From Granulicella sp. WH15 (GTDB lineage Bacteria; Acidobacteriota; Terriglobia; Terriglobales; Acidobacteriaceae): a stretch of 64,000 nucleotides of DNA. Where the stretch lies: positions 1,302,001-1,366,000 of the forward strand of contig NZ_CP042596.1 of assembly GCF_009914315.1 (NCBI RefSeq), read 5' to 3'. The notes under the pieces are model-generated. The model saw only the letters and a program-made list of their open reading frames with translations, did no database searches and was not told the DNA's origin. Positions 47,986-56,655 of this stretch are shown one piece after another. Position numbers and translations under genes: made by a program. Position 1 is the stretch's first letter; every line of letters begins with the position of its first letter.

Positions 47986-48623
47986 GCCTGACCTTCCTGT
48001 GTCGCTACGGCATGTGTTTGCACAGCCTGAAGGTGCGGCGCGAGAAACGCATCACGATCCTGTCCATGGTTCAGCGCCATTGTTCCGCCAGCGGTGAGGA
48101 AGGTCGCATCCGTGAGACCGAGGAAACCAAAGAGCGACCGCAGATACGGCTCTACAAAATTGAGAGATGCCATCTGCGTCTGCGCATCGTAGATGCCGCC
48201 GGTAGCGATGATGAACGTTGCCTTCTTGCCGAGAATCAAACCCTTGGGAGTTCCATCTGCATAGGAGAAGGTCTTGCCGACGCGCGCGATCTGGTCGATC
48301 CAGAGCTTCAGCACAGAGGGCACGCTGAAGTTGTGCATCGGTACACCGATGACATACTCGTCGGTCTGCTGGAGTTCTGCTATCAGACTGTCTGAAAGCG
48401 CAAGTAGCTGTTTCTGCTCTGGAGTATGCGCCTCCTCCGGCGTGAATATGGCGCCTACCCAGTCGGCATTGATCGGCGGGATTTGAGTTGCGTTTAGGTC
48501 TCGGTCAACTACCTTTCCGTCCGGGTTTGAAGCTTTCCATTGGGAAACGAACGCACCGGTGAGCTCTCGAGAGACTGACCGGCCGTACAGTGGGCTGGAG
48601 TCGATGTGAAGAAGTGTGGACAT
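47982..48623 (-). CDS. azoR: FMN-dependent NADH:quinone oxidoreductase / azoreductase
   Basis: 213 aa, the AzoR length. The flavodoxin-like FMN-binding start LLHIDSSPLYGRSVSRELTG, the PMHNFSVPSVLKLWIDQIAR segment and ATGGIYDAQT match the AzoR/acyl-carrier-phosphodiesterase-like family. It reduces quinones and azo compounds by two-electron transfer and protects from electrophile stress. It is divergent from a TetR regulator (112-bp gap) and followed by a coupled DoxX gene, a common arrangement for inducer-controlled detoxification. Confidence 0.9.
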   Translation of the reverse strand: MSTLLHIDSSPLYGRSVSRELTGAFVSQWKASNPDGKVVDRDLNATQIPPINADWVGAIFTPEEAHTPEQKQLLALSDSLIAELQQTDEYVIGVPMHNFSVPSVLKLWIDQIARVGKTFSYADGTPKGLILGKKATFIIATGGIYDAQTQMASLNFVEPYLRSLFGFLGLTDATFLTAGGTMALNHGQDRDAFLAPHLQAVQTHAVATQEGQA

Positions 48624-48653
48624 GGCAATACCTCCTGATAGACATATGACTAC

Positions 48654-48699
48654 TAATAAACACCTGTCGACTCATAATAAATAGGCAAGTGTCGCATAA
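48654..48699. promoter_or_regulatory. Tandem direct repeat in the azoR-tetR intergenic region, candidate operator
   Basis: Two copies of the pattern TAATAAA - 5 or 8 nt - TGTCG - 0-2 nt - CATAA lie head to tail (48654-48677 and 48675-48699) between azoR (-) and the tetR gene (+). Position and duplication suggest a regulator binding site, although TetR proteins more often bind inverted repeats. Confidence 0.4.
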
Positions 48700-48735
48700 G
48701 CATCTATTGCCGAAGGAGAGTATTCTGAGGGTTGA

Positions 48736-49320
48736 ATGTCTGAGGCTCTCCAATCCGATTTCACAACGGAAGCGGTTGATCCGCGCATCCTGCGGAGTCG
48801 GCGGATGCTCATGGAGGCCCTCGCTAACCTATTGAGCAGGAAAGAGTTCGAAGATATTTCGGTTCAGGAGATTGCCGACGAGGCAACTCTGAATCGAGCT
48901 ACCTTCTATCTGCATTACCCGGATAAAGGCGCGCTTCTGCACGCCATGACGGCCACTCGCTTTCGAGACCTTATCGCTCGTCGGGGCCTTTCCTTCACAG
49001 ATTGCGATGGAGCGTTGCGCGCGATTGCTCTCGGCGTCTGCGATTATCTGGCTGAAACCACTGGTTGTCCCAGCCAACTGGAGAAGATGCCTCTCGAGGG
49101 CTCGATCATCCCGGTGGTCGAAAGTATGTTCCTGGAGGGCGCTTCAAATCATCCGGCCCCATCCGGTGTTGACCCGGCGCTTCTGGGAACCACGGCTGCC
49201 TGGGCCATTTTCGGGGCAGCGCGGCGCTGGTTGCAGACGCCGGATCGGGTTTCCGCCGAGGAGATGGCTGCGAAGATTGAGGCGATAGTGAAGCCGATCT
49301 TTCTCAGTGCCTCCCACTGA
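48736..49320 (+). CDS. TetR/AcrR-family regulator
   Basis: 194 aa. N-terminal helix-turn-helix FEDISVQEIADEATLNRATF followed by the typical YLHYPDKGALLHAM linker; the C-terminal ligand-binding half is divergent as usual. The start has GAGGG six bases upstream. Being divergent from azoR-doxX it most likely represses that pair and itself, with release by quinone-like or electrophilic ligands (inference). Confidence 0.87.
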   Translation: MSEALQSDFTTEAVDPRILRSRRMLMEALANLLSRKEFEDISVQEIADEATLNRATFYLHYPDKGALLHAMTATRFRDLIARRGLSFTDCDGALRAIALGVCDYLAETTGCPSQLEKMPLEGSIIPVVESMFLEGASNHPAPSGVDPALLGTTAAWAIFGAARRWLQTPDRVSAEEMAAKIEAIVKPIFLSASH

Positions 49321-49379
49321 TACCCATTGTAGATACGGCCTGTAGGAGGCATAGAGCAGGCCCACAACTATTGAGCTTG

Positions 49380-49514
49380 TCATGCTTGATGCAAGATGGA
49401 CAGAGAGTGCTCCGGTGTTTGGATGCCGCGAGAGGGGATTTTCTCGTTTAGGAGAAAGAACGGTACACCTGAGATGCCCATCTGCCGGACGGCTGACTCA
49501 TCGACTTCGACTTC
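49380..49514 (-). pseudogene. C-terminal fragment of a DsbA/FrnE-family thiol oxidoreductase
   Basis: Minus-strand reading gives EVEVDESAVRQMGISGVPFF followed by LLNEKIPSRGIQTPEHSLSI and a stop at 49380. This is the C-terminal part of the thioredoxin fold, with its cis-Pro loop GVPFF, of FrnE-type proteins. The CXXC half is missing and no start is in reach, so it is a remnant. Confidence 0.7.
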
Positions 49515-49578
49515 CTTTTGATTGGGTCATACGAGGAGTTTAGCTTCGCTCACTGATGGAAAGAATGCGGTCAGTAGA

Positions 49579-49608
49579 AAGGCCCGGACTCGAAAGAGTC
49601 CGGGCCTT
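49579..49608 (-). terminator. Terminator of the receptor gene at 49625-53143
   Basis: A perfect 13-bp stem (AAGGCCCGGACTC, 49579-49591, with 49596-49608) and a four-base GAAA/TTTC loop, 16 bp past the receptor stop. Confidence 0.75.
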
Positions 49609-49624
49609 CTCTGTTGTGGGATGG

Positions 49625-52600
49625 TTAGAAGTGGTACTTGACGGAGAGCTGCATCTGACGCGGGTTGGACCGAATCGGATTGCTTTGATTGATGATGTTG
49701 CCGAATTGGGTGTTGAGGATATTGTTCTGCGGATTGCCGAGAAACGCGCTGTTGAACAAGTTGTCGGCGTCCGCGCGGAAGTTGATCTGGTGCTCGCGCC
49801 AGATGGTGAAGTCCTTAGTGACCGAAGCTCCATACGTCTGGAAGCTCGGCGCACGTTCGGAGTCGGGAGGAGCGGTACCGAAGGTTCCGAGCGCGGGCTG
49901 ACCGTAGGCGCAGACGCCGTTGTCAACGCCAGGCGTGGTGCAAGGCACTGCGGACGGGTCCGTACCAAACCAGTTGTTGATGGAGCGATTGACAATCTTC
50001 AGCTCACGGTAATGATTCGGGCGCTGAGAGTTGCCGTTGACAGCCGAGTTATTGCTTGAGGTGCTGATGCTGACGGGGAAGCCGGAGTAGGCGACGCCGG
50101 TCATGCCGATCTTCCATCCGCCCACGACTTCGTCCAGAGCGAGCGGCATGTTCGCACCGAACCTGCGGCCACGGCCAAGGGGAAGATCGTAGACAAGGTT
50201 GAAGTTGAGGGCGTTGCGGACGTCCTGTCCGGTCGGACCGTATTCGTTGTGGAGGTTGTAGACGTTCTCGGCGTAAGCGCTGGATACGCTGACGCCGGGA
50301 GCGCCGTAGAAGCCGATGCTGTTGGTCATGGCGCGGCTATAGGTGTAGTTTGCGGTGTACTGCAGACCTCGGGACAGACGCTGACGGAAGCTCGCCTGCA
50401 GAGAGTTGTAGTTCATCATGGCGTTGGAGTCTGTATAGCGGACCACTCCGGTGTAGCCTACGCCGGGAGTGTCCTGGAAGGGGGACTTGGGGCATCCCGC
50501 CGGTTGTGGCTGTCCGGCGCTCGGGAACGTTTGAACGACCCCATTGAGGACGCACGGAGCCTGGAGCTGGTTTCTCTGGTTAGCAGTGATGAGGTGCTGT
50601 CCGGACTCTCCCAGATAGCCGATCTGGAAGGAGGCGGTGTTGCTGAGCTGGTACTCGAGGGTCAAGCTGTACTCGCCGATGAAGGCGGGCTTGATCTTCT
50701 TGTTCCAGACGTTATAGACGACACCGCTGGCTCCGCCGCTGGGGTTCGGGATTCCGAAACCATCCTGGACATCGAAGAAGTTACCGGGGGTTCCAGTTGC
50801 GGCATTGGGCTGAACACCGCTGGCCTGATAGGAGCCCTGGAAGGGAAGGTTGGTGGTCATGCGGAGGTTAGCTCCGGTGCCTTCCATGAAGTTCTGGATG
50901 CCGTATCCGCCGCGGACGACCAGGCGAGGTTGTGCCTGCCAGGAGAAGCCGATACGGGGCATCACGCCGCCGTAGTAGGGATCGACGAGGGCGCGGTTGT
51001 AGCCTGCGGCCTGAGCCTGCGTTGAGCCGGCGAGCAGAACGACCGAGGGGTTGTTGGGATCGATGGTCGACATCTTGTTGTTGACCTCGTAGATGGGCTG
51101 GATGTACTCGTAGCGGATGCCGAGGTTGAGGGTGAGGGTTGGGGAGATCTTCCAGTCGTCCTGAGCGAAGTAAGCATCCCGCCAGGAGCGCATTCCGACC
51201 GGTCCGGAGACGCCGCCCTTGCTGACGAAGCCGGCGCGGTTCAGGACGAAGTCAGCTCCGGTGTATCCGCCGCTGGCTCCATTCGACGTGCCGGCGCCAA
51301 GGAAGTAAAAGCCTCCGAGGGAGCCGTCGTTTCCAGGGTAGAAGTTGTTCTGTTGTTGACGCTGGAACTGGGCACCGAACTTGAAGGTGTGCCGGTCCTT
51401 GGACCACGTGAGGTTGTCTCCGTAGAGGAAGGTGTTGAGGGTGTAGTTGGTTCCACCGTTGGCGTTGCCGATGAGGGTGAAGTCGCTCGATCCGTTGCCG
51501 GCGCTAAAGCCCTGGGGGCTATTCGAGTTTTGCATGCCCAGAGCGGAGAAGCCAGCAAAAGCCTGAGCCTGAGGATTGTTGGCCCCGATGCCGAGCAGGC
51601 TGTTGCCGTTCAGGCCGAACTGGCCGCTGGGATCGAGCAGGACCGCGCCATTGTCCTGGATGCGGGTGTAGCCTGCCCGGAACTCATTGACGATTGAGGA
51701 GCTGAACTGGTGAACTTCGTTGATGGCCACACCCCGGACGGGATAGGTGGGGGCGCTGTTAAAGCTGGTGAGTAGAGCGCTTTGGGTTGTCTGGCCGCTG
51801 TCGTCCTGCGAGTAGCGGACAAACATGTTGTCTTTATCACTGATCTTCCAGTCGACCTTCGCATCGAACTGGTCGCCGTAGTTCCGCTCCTTCTGGAGAC
51901 CGTGATAGTTGTTCTGGGTCGGCGAACCGGGGTTTGGTGCGGCGTTGGGAAGCGGGTAAAGCTCCGGGTGAGCGAAGAGGTACAGTGCTGCGGGGTTGGT
52001 GACCGGGATCCGGTTGTTGGCGTAGGCGGGATGGCCAGGTTGGGTTGCGTCGTAGAGCTGAACGGTCTTGCCTGCGCCCATGATGGCCGGGTTCAGGAGC
52101 TCCGAGAAGTCGCCAGTGCGCATCAGAGGGGTGTAGACGCTGGCCTGGGACTGACCGCCGGAGTGGAAGCGGCCGCCCTGATAGTCGACGAAGAAGAAGA
52201 GCTTGTCCTTCAGGATGGGGCCGCCGAAGGTTCCGCCGAAGAGGTTGCGGGTGTAGGAGTTCTTCGCAATGTGAGTGAAGTTGTTTACCCAGCTATTGGC
52301 GTCGAGGTTGAAATTTCCTAGGAAGTAGAACAGGCTTCCGTGCCAGTTGTTGGTTCCGCTCTTGGTCTGGTAGAGGATGTCGCCGCCGTTGACGTTGCCA
52401 TACTCGGCGTTGGCGTTGGCGGAGATGACCTGGACCTGGCCGATGGCGTCGACGCTCGGGTTATAGCCGAGCTCGTCGTCGAGGGTCTGGTTGATGTTCA
52501 TACCGTCGAGCAGGTACTGGTTGGCCTGCTGGCGGTTGCCATTGACGGAGACGGAGGCGTTGCTGCTGGCGCCGGCGGGATTGTTTGAGCTCAGCGGACC

Positions 52601-53143
52601 GGAGACGGCCGCGTTGCTGACGAAGCTGTTGGGCTGGGTGCTGACCGAGCCGGGAAGAAACATCGTGATCGCGGTCAGGTTACGGCTGACGAGGGGAACG
52701 TTCTCGATCGCCCGGTTGTCGAGCGTGGTGGCGAGGGTAGGGTTCTCGGTGTTGAGCAGGGGAGCGATCTCGGCCTGGACCTGGACCTTCTGCTGCTGGC
52801 CTGCGATGGTCAGGTGGCTGTCGATCTTGGCGTTCTGGCCGGTCTCGAGGGTGAACGGGCCATAGGTCGTGTCTCCGAAACCGGGGGCGCTGACCGTGAT
52901 CTTGTAACGGCCGATCTGCAGGAAGCGGATGTTGTAGATGCCGTCGCTGTTGGTCGTGGTGTCGGTGTTGATGCCGGTGTCCGCATTGCTGGCGGTGACC
53001 TTGGCGTTGGGAACGATGGCGCCCGTCGAATCGGTGACTGTACCGTTCACGCTTCCGGTAATTGTCTGTCCCCAGGAGATAGCGGAACAGGCCATCAGGA
53101 GGAAGGCGGTGAGAATACTGAGAATGATAGATCTCCGTTGCAT
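49625..53143 (-). CDS. Oar-like TonB-dependent receptor
   Basis: 1172 aa. GAGGAGACTAAG precedes the ATG; signal peptide LSILTAFLLMACSAISWGQ. Regulatory-like domain SVNGTVTDSTGAIVPNAKVT (about 30-110), plug-like region NQYLLDGMNINQTLDDELGY and EYGNVNGGDILYQTKSGTNN, barrel ending RQMQLSVKYHF. Unlike the other receptors here it has no hydrolase behind it and ends in a clean terminator, so it is a single-gene unit. No regulator is adjacent; the upstream 477 bp hold no gene. Confidence 0.9.
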   Translation of the reverse strand: MQRRSIILSILTAFLLMACSAISWGQTITGSVNGTVTDSTGAIVPNAKVTASNADTGINTDTTTNSDGIYNIRFLQIGRYKITVSAPGFGDTTYGPFTLETGQNAKIDSHLTIAGQQQKVQVQAEIAPLLNTENPTLATTLDNRAIENVPLVSRNLTAITMFLPGSVSTQPNSFVSNAAVSGPLSSNNPAGASSNASVSVNGNRQQANQYLLDGMNINQTLDDELGYNPSVDAIGQVQVISANANAEYGNVNGGDILYQTKSGTNNWHGSLFYFLGNFNLDANSWVNNFTHIAKNSYTRNLFGGTFGGPILKDKLFFFVDYQGGRFHSGGQSQASVYTPLMRTGDFSELLNPAIMGAGKTVQLYDATQPGHPAYANNRIPVTNPAALYLFAHPELYPLPNAAPNPGSPTQNNYHGLQKERNYGDQFDAKVDWKISDKDNMFVRYSQDDSGQTTQSALLTSFNSAPTYPVRGVAINEVHQFSSSIVNEFRAGYTRIQDNGAVLLDPSGQFGLNGNSLLGIGANNPQAQAFAGFSALGMQNSNSPQGFSAGNGSSDFTLIGNANGGTNYTLNTFLYGDNLTWSKDRHTFKFGAQFQRQQQNNFYPGNDGSLGGFYFLGAGTSNGASGGYTGADFVLNRAGFVSKGGVSGPVGMRSWRDAYFAQDDWKISPTLTLNLGIRYEYIQPIYEVNNKMSTIDPNNPSVVLLAGSTQAQAAGYNRALVDPYYGGVMPRIGFSWQAQPRLVVRGGYGIQNFMEGTGANLRMTTNLPFQGSYQASGVQPNAATGTPGNFFDVQDGFGIPNPSGGASGVVYNVWNKKIKPAFIGEYSLTLEYQLSNTASFQIGYLGESGQHLITANQRNQLQAPCVLNGVVQTFPSAGQPQPAGCPKSPFQDTPGVGYTGVVRYTDSNAMMNYNSLQASFRQRLSRGLQYTANYTYSRAMTNSIGFYGAPGVSVSSAYAENVYNLHNEYGPTGQDVRNALNFNLVYDLPLGRGRRFGANMPLALDEVVGGWKIGMTGVAYSGFPVSISTSSNNSAVNGNSQRPNHYRELKIVNRSINNWFGTDPSAVPCTTPGVDNGVCAYGQPALGTFGTAPPDSERAPSFQTYGASVTKDFTIWREHQINFRADADNLFNSAFLGNPQNNILNTQFGNIINQSNPIRSNPRQMQLSVKYHF

Positions 53144-53620
53144 CTTAGTCTCCTCAAAAAAACTGCTTAGCTATTGGCCGGGTGGGAATGGGATCACGAT
53201 TCGATGTGTTTCTCCCAGCCTTGTTTTTGTCTTTTGTCTTCGGACCGTGAGATCGGAGTCGGGTTTGCCGGTCCGGGCTCTCGACTCACTACCGTCGGGA
53301 TCGTGTTTTTAGCTGCATCGCCTCCTTGAGAGAAAGTTCTTCCTGTACGCAGCCAGATCGCCTGAGCGGGATTCTGCCGCGTTCAAGGGAAGTAAAAGGC
53401 ATTTTCGAACTGACTGGAGAGCCGTCGTCTGTTGAAGACGACGGGGAGCGAACCTGGCACGATGCGGGGAAGAGGGCGCAGAGTAGGGCGCGGCTCCTGT
53501 GGGACCCGGGTGCGACTGGTAAAGGCTCGAATGGATCGGTCGGACCAAGGCATCTCCGTATAAAAACGTCAGATTGCGAAAGACCAGACTGCAAACTCAA
53601 ACCGCACGCACTCGGGCTTT
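53144..53620. other. Gene-free upstream region of the solo receptor, with a perfect hairpin
   Basis: No coding sequence recognised in 477 bp. One perfect stem-loop is present: CCGTCGTCT (53422-53430), loop GTTGA, AGACGACGG (53436-53444), about 280 bp upstream of the receptor start. It could be an operator or RNA element, or simply part of the decayed region. Confidence 0.4.
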
Positions 53621-54016
53621 TCAGGCGCGAATAGACATGGCGTGGTGGAAGATGTTGTCGGGCTCGTAGCGCCGCTTCGCTCTTTGGAGGAAGGGATAGA
53701 GTCCCTGCTCTCCGTAGTACAGATGGGGCCAGAAGGGGGAGGCGAGCATGTTGGAGTCGGGGTAGTTGGTGTAGCAGCCCTCGTACTGCTGATTGTGGTA
53801 AGGGGGCCCCTTGTGGGTGGGGCCAGCGTCGGGGCAGGGGGTGAGGTCGGCGAACTCAGGCCGGTTGACGGCACCGCCGCAGGAGTAGACGGCGAGAATG
53901 CTGCCGACGTCTTCGGTGGTCTCGGTGGGGAGATACTTATAGATGAGACGGGCCTCGTCGCGAGTGAATCCGCGCTTCATAAAAAAACGATTACTTTCTG
54001 AGTGGGTCGATTTCAA
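53621..54016 (-). pseudogene. C-terminal fragment of a berberine-bridge-type FAD-linked oxidase
   Basis: The 131-aa open frame matches only the end of a secreted FAD-binding oxidase: YEGCYTNYPDSNML, FWPHLYYGEQGLYPFLQRAK and RRYEPDNIFHHAMSIR are the BBE-domain signature. The FAD-binding domain is missing and the segment from GGAVNRPEFAD to HNQQYEGCY looks shortened by an internal deletion compared with what I recall of the family. The stop is normal. The next 290 bp upstream show no gene. Confidence 0.7.
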
Positions 54017-54308
54017 ATCATCGAAGATGTCCTGTCAATCAGGCGGTTGTCTCCTCTTTTGGTAGGGTAAATAGCCTATACTCGCCTCAATGTTTTCAAT
54101 GAGATTCAAATATTAATGAGTGTTTGAAGTTTTATGGAGTGGAAGAGAGCCTATCTCTCGCCACTTTTGCCACCAGATAGAGCGGGAATCCCAAGGCAGC
54201 GATGAGTGGAGTGGCCCTGATTTGTCCATGCTCTTCCACCTCGCTTTTTAAATCCCTCCTCTTCAGCCTGTCTCTAACTTCTGCGAATCAACATAGGGAG
54301 GCATATAT

Positions 54309-54464
54309 ATGGCGAAGGTTGTTCTGATCACAGACGCCAACAAGGGCATCGGTTTCGAAGTAGCCTGTCAACTCGGTTGTTCCGGATTTACCGTCCTTCT
54401 CGGTCACGCGACCTCTCGCGTGGTGAAGCCTCAGCAAAGCTGCGCTGAACATATCGATCTCTAA
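54309..54464 (+). pseudogene. N-terminal fragment of a short-chain dehydrogenase/reductase
   Basis: A good ribosome-binding site (AGGGAGG) and ATG open MAKVVLITDANKGIGFEVAC followed by QLGCSGFTVLLG, the Rossmann start of an SDR. The cofactor motif TGxxxGIG is damaged (TDANKGIG, first Gly replaced by Asp) and the frame stops after 51 codons in unrelated sequence. The following 165 bp hold nothing recognisable. Confidence 0.75.
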
Positions 54465-54631
54465 AGCAGCTTGTTCGTAGAACGGTATGTGCGTTTCCTG
54501 CGTGCTCCAGAGCCGATGGGGTAACACGGCGAGCAGCGGCAACGACGGCCTTGCTCTTGGCCTGCTTGCCGCCTCGGGCACCCTTCCGCTTGCCAATAAA
54601 TTGAATGGGAGAGAATAAGTTGGCCATGTAG

Positions 54632-54983
54632 ATGGATGACTGGAAGTTTCCGAATCGCATCAAGAAAGCCGGCACGAAGATGAAACCGGGTCCGATGTGG
54701 CACGAGGACCTTCTGGGCAGGGTGATTCAGACTGTCGCGGAAAACTCGGGCTACCGCACGTCACATGGCGGCTTCTGCGGCACTGGGGAGCGACGGAGAT
54801 GGTGGAGGCTAAAGTGCCGATCAAAGCAGCGCAGGAACGGTTAGGTCACTCCGCCCCGATGTTCTTCTCAAGTTCTACGCTCAAGTCCTCGACGCCTCGG
54901 CAGACGAGGCGGCAGCCACGCTCAGTCAGGGGCTCTGCGCAAAGTCGGCGGCTCTGGAGGGCGCGTATCAGGCTGTTTCGTAA
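54632..54983 (+). pseudogene. Tyrosine recombinase (integrase) C-terminal fragment with frameshifts
   Basis: Three frames must be joined: FPNRIKKAGTKMKPG ... RVIQTVAENSG (54632 on), then LPHVTWRLLRHWGATEMVEA and AAQERLGHS, then LLKFYAQVLDASADEAAATL ending at TAA 54983. The catalytic pieces LRH, LGH and the FYAQV tyrosine are all recognisable, so this is the catalytic half of a phage/ICE-type integrase, now inactive. A tRNA-3'-end-like sequence lies 75 bp beyond, as expected for an integrase gene next to its attachment site. Confidence 0.75.
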
Positions 54984-55056
54984 GGGGGTGCCGGTCAATT
55001 GGCAGCCAAAGTGGCAGCCAGTCCGAAAACCTCTGGAGCTAAGTTGTTGAGGAAAT

Positions 55057-55100
55057 TGGAGGCGCGGGTCGGGATCGAACACATCTCCCGCTTTGAAAAC
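55057..55100 (-). other. tRNA 3'-end-like sequence, probable attachment-site remnant
   Basis: The minus strand reads GGGAGATGTGTTCGATCCC then GACCCGCGCCTCCA, with the T-loop TTCGATC and an acceptor-like CGCCTCCA end, but the T-stem no longer pairs and no 5' half of a tRNA is present. Its position just downstream of an integrase fragment suggests an att core copied from a tRNA gene. Confidence 0.5.
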
Positions 55101-55240
55101 ATGTAACTTGCACATTCTAAAAAGGGACAAAAGTGCCAAAATGCCTAGAGCGGCGACCAGTTAGCACAAATTAGCACAAAATCTACGACCGCTCAGTGAC
55201 GACGAAGTCACTTCCGCTATCACGTTCCTCGTTCTGATGC

Positions 55241-55507
55241 TCAGCTTCCAAAGAAAAACTGAATCGGCTTCTTGTACAGCTTCGCCAACTGGATCAGCTC
55301 CATGAGGTCCACGCGGCGGTCGCCGGTTTCGCACTTCGACAAGAACGAGTGCGACATGCCCAGGTGCTCGGAAACCTCGCGTTGGCTGAGGCCAATTTCT
55401 TCTCTTGCGTTTATCAAGCGGCGAAGCACATCATCGTACATTCCTTGGTACGGAGCGGTCCGGGCTTTTCGCGACTTTCGGGTTTCGGCTTCGGCACGCT
55501 GCTTCAC
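55241..55507 (-). CDS. Small XRE-family HTH regulator
   Basis: 88 aa, essentially a single Cro/CI-type helix-turn-helix (GLSQREVSEHLGMSHSFLSK, then CETGDRRVDLMELIQLAKLY) with a basic N-terminal tail. It is divergent from a small acidic gene across 82 bp. Such regulators commonly control maintenance or transfer genes of mobile elements; here it lies between an integrase relic and conjugation relics. It appears intact. Confidence 0.8.
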   Translation of the reverse strand: MKQRAEAETRKSRKARTAPYQGMYDDVLRRLINAREEIGLSQREVSEHLGMSHSFLSKCETGDRRVDLMELIQLAKLYKKPIQFFFGS

Positions 55508-55589
55508 AACTTAAGTTTGTGGAAGCCTTGGCGAATCCCCTAATAAGGGGCATCTTGAAGAGGTTGTGAGCGTTTGGTTAGGAGTCGAA

Positions 55590-55811
55590 ATGGCAAGCGA
55601 AGAACCAACAGAGTGCTCAACGCTCAGCGGGAAAACGATCAAGACGCTCAACATCTTCCGCGCCACAACAAACGGCACCGAGATTCAGATCGACTTCACC
55701 GATGGGACTAGCTTCACTTGTCTGGTCTCGAATCGGACGGAGATTGAGGCAAATCTTTCGTTGTGCGGGGCCGGAGAACCGCAGGTGCTGGAACAGTACC
55801 TCTCCAAATAG
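55590..55811 (+). CDS. Small acidic hypothetical protein
   Basis: 73 aa from ATG 55590, with TTAGGAG six bases upstream; the open frame from 55566 lacks such a site. It is acidic with no signal peptide or membrane span; the core IQIDFTDGTSFTCLV suggests a short beta-rich fold. No family recognised. It is divergent from the XRE gene and upstream of conjugation remnants, so it is probably mobile-element cargo. Confidence 0.55.
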   Translation: MASEEPTECSTLSGKTIKTLNIFRATTNGTEIQIDFTDGTSFTCLVSNRTEIEANLSLCGAGEPQVLEQYLSK

Positions 55812-55952
55812 TTCTCAGAAGTCCCCTCGACTCACCACCCATCATTACCCGCAGGAATAGTGCTCTTCCAAGAAGTGATTGGACGCTGAGCCTTTTCCGC
55901 TTCTACGTTTGCGCCATACCCCGACGAACTTGAGTCGGATGGAGGTGCAAAC

Positions 55953-56291
55953 ATGAAGACGCTTCATCGTGCAGCCCGAGTTGAGAGGCCGAGTCATCGG
56001 CCTCCCTTCTCGGGCTTTTTACTGCTCACCCTTCTCCTGTTTCCACTGGCAGCCCACGCTCAATCCGGGAGTTCGCCTTTTGATACAGGTCTCACATCCA
56101 TTCAGACCCTTTTCACCGGAACGATCGCCAAGGTGAGCAGTCTGATTGCGATTGTGTTGGGCGGGTACATCTTCGGTCGTTGGATCACGACCACCGACCC
56201 GGCATTCCTCAAGATCATGGGCAAGTCCGAACGCTTCAAGTTGCGCTACGACGCCGCCAAGCAACAAGTCCCGAACGTGGAGATACGCTGA
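55953..56291 (+). pseudogene. Conjugal-transfer remnant: VirB2/TrbC pilin start joined to a VirB3/TrbD-like end
   Basis: 112 aa behind a good ribosome-binding site (GGAGG). Residues 1-76 are a VirB2/TrbC-type prepilin: long leader with FSGFLLLTLLLFPLAAHAQ, then SPFDTGLTSIQTLFTGTIAK and a hydrophobic LIAIVLGGYIFG. The second pilin helix is missing; instead the frame runs into TTTDPAFLKIMGKSERFKLR, which looks like the C-terminus of the neighbouring VirB3/TrbD-type gene. A deletion that fused virB2 to virB3 in frame explains this. The virB4 fragment follows at once, keeping the usual virB2-3-4 order. Confidence 0.65.
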
Positions 56292-56649
56292 CCACCTCCG
56301 CATCGGCGACCACTTCGTCCGCCTGCTCACGATGCGCGAGTCTATTACGGAGACGCGCCCGTTGGTGCTCGACAAGCTGCTCAAGATCGAAGCGAACTTC
56401 TATGCCGTTACTGAATGGACTCCACTCGCAACGGACGCGGCGAAGAAGGAAGTGGTCAAACGGCGGCGTCATGCCAATATGTCGAAGGCCGGACTCATCT
56501 CTTCCATGAAGGATGAGAGCAAGGTCAATCAGCGTGACGTACTGATTGACGAAGGAAAACAGGCCGACATCGAAGTTCTCGGGGAATGCCTTCGCGCACT
56601 CAGTGACGGACAGACGTTAGGCGAGCCACTTCACCGTTTTCATATGTGA
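56287..56649 (+). pseudogene. VirB4/TrbE conjugation ATPase, internal N-terminal-domain fragment
   Basis: The frame encodes DHLRIGDHFVRLLTMRESIT, then TRPLVLDKLLKIEANFYAVT and ESKVNQRDVLIDEGKQADIE, ending GECLRALSDGQTLGE. This is the N-domain of a VirB4-type transfer ATPase. It has no start codon of its own, lacks the Walker A/B half, and after TLGE the homology is lost; a neighbouring frame may continue for a few codons (HFTVF). The break lies about 30 bp before the inverted repeat that borders the CRISPR array. Confidence 0.7.
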
Positions 56650-56655
56650 TTCTCG

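Noticed and set aside
54388..54675. Minus-strand open frame rich in Lys/Arg (KRKGARGGKQAKSKAVVAAA)
   Set aside because: It overlaps SDR and integrase fragments on the other strand and matches no family I know; probably chance.
55057..55130. A functional tRNA gene on the minus strand
   Set aside because: The T-stem does not pair and no 5' acceptor, D-arm or anticodon arm can be formed; only the 3' end resembles a tRNA.
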